Positions 63,926-64,000 of a stretch of 64,000 nucleotides of DNA are shown here, one piece after another. The stretch's first letter is position 1. Every line of letters begins with the position of its first letter. The DNA comes from Owenia fusiformis (taxonomy: Eukaryota > Annelida > Polychaeta > Sabellida > Oweniidae): the NCBI GenBank assembly GCA_903813345.2, contig CAIIXF020000006.1, forward strand, positions 34,758,436-34,822,435, given 5' to 3'. The position numbers and the translations under genes are program-made. The notes beneath the pieces are model-generated. The model was not told the DNA's origin. It saw only the letters and a program-made list of their open reading frames with translations, and made no database searches.

Positions 63926-64000
63926 TTAGAGAGGAGATTAAATCATGCAATTAAGGTATAACTTCATGAATAGATAGTTTGTCTAACACTTCGAGCTATT

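Noticed and set aside
62372-64000. Search for the initiator exon of the catenin gene
   Set aside because: No minus-strand segment here reads like the ILASVKEQ-type end expected before the coiled coil; the start lies outside the window.

Overview
The window is animal genomic DNA, AT-rich and intron-rich, very probably from a marine invertebrate. The reasons are a single very long GT-AG-spliced gene, a Penelope-like retroelement, many foldback/MITE elements and (GGAC)n-tailed tandem-repeat elements. The phylum cannot be fixed from the sequence alone. No bacterial gene, rRNA, tRNA or CRISPR array was seen.

Almost the whole window is one minus-strand gene of the p120/delta-catenin family (closest by eye to vertebrate CTNND2, with ARVCF and PKP4 next). 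I can follow 23 coding exons (called E1 to E23 here, 5' to 3' on the minus strand, so from about 62.4 kb down to 10.1 kb), with consistent phases and GT-AG sites, from the N-terminal coiled coil to the stop codon. The start codon, 5' UTR and promoter lie beyond position 64000. The joined frame is 1,248 codons including the stop in the fullest model. Layout: E1 coiled coil; E2-E8 a disordered, Tyr/Pro/Ser-rich N-terminal region with exon and acceptor alternatives and a 30-nt microexon; E9-E19 (39.3-44.9 kb) a compact block encoding the Armadillo domain with a lysine-rich insert; then a 13.2 kb intron; E20-E23 a low-complexity C-terminal tail ending in the PDZ-binding motif DSWV. Proteins of this family bind the juxtamembrane part of classical cadherins, regulate Rho GTPases and, in the DSWV-bearing subfamily, dock to PDZ scaffolds at junctions and synapses.

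The non-coding DNA holds many repeats. Downstream of the gene: a 2.1 kb foldback element with an exact 8-bp target duplication (478-2579), and a repeat family interrupted by a Tigger/pogo-like element (3428-4325). In the last intron: a 5'-truncated Penelope-like element with a 419-codon open frame (12.7-14.0 kb). In the 14.6-22.6 kb intron: a 611-bp TA-flanked MITE, an inverted pair of 16-bp arrays and a roughly 343-bp tandem element. In the large 26-39 kb intron: a 5.4 kb composite in which a 4.5 kb inverted-repeat element sits inside a tandem-repeat element, plus a 19/20-bp minisatellite. Around the Armadillo exons: a triplicated half-exon and a stray collagen-like Gly-X-Y segment. In the 46.1-49.5 kb intron: an element packed with AGGTCA direct repeats. 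Several small palindromic MITEs lie between 50 and 62 kb.

I see no discrete new multi-gene system. The observations most worth testing are the frame coupling between E2 and the tandem acceptor of E3, the microexon and other cassette exons, the decoy half-exons in the second Armadillo exon, the intronic collagen fragment and the DR1-rich element.
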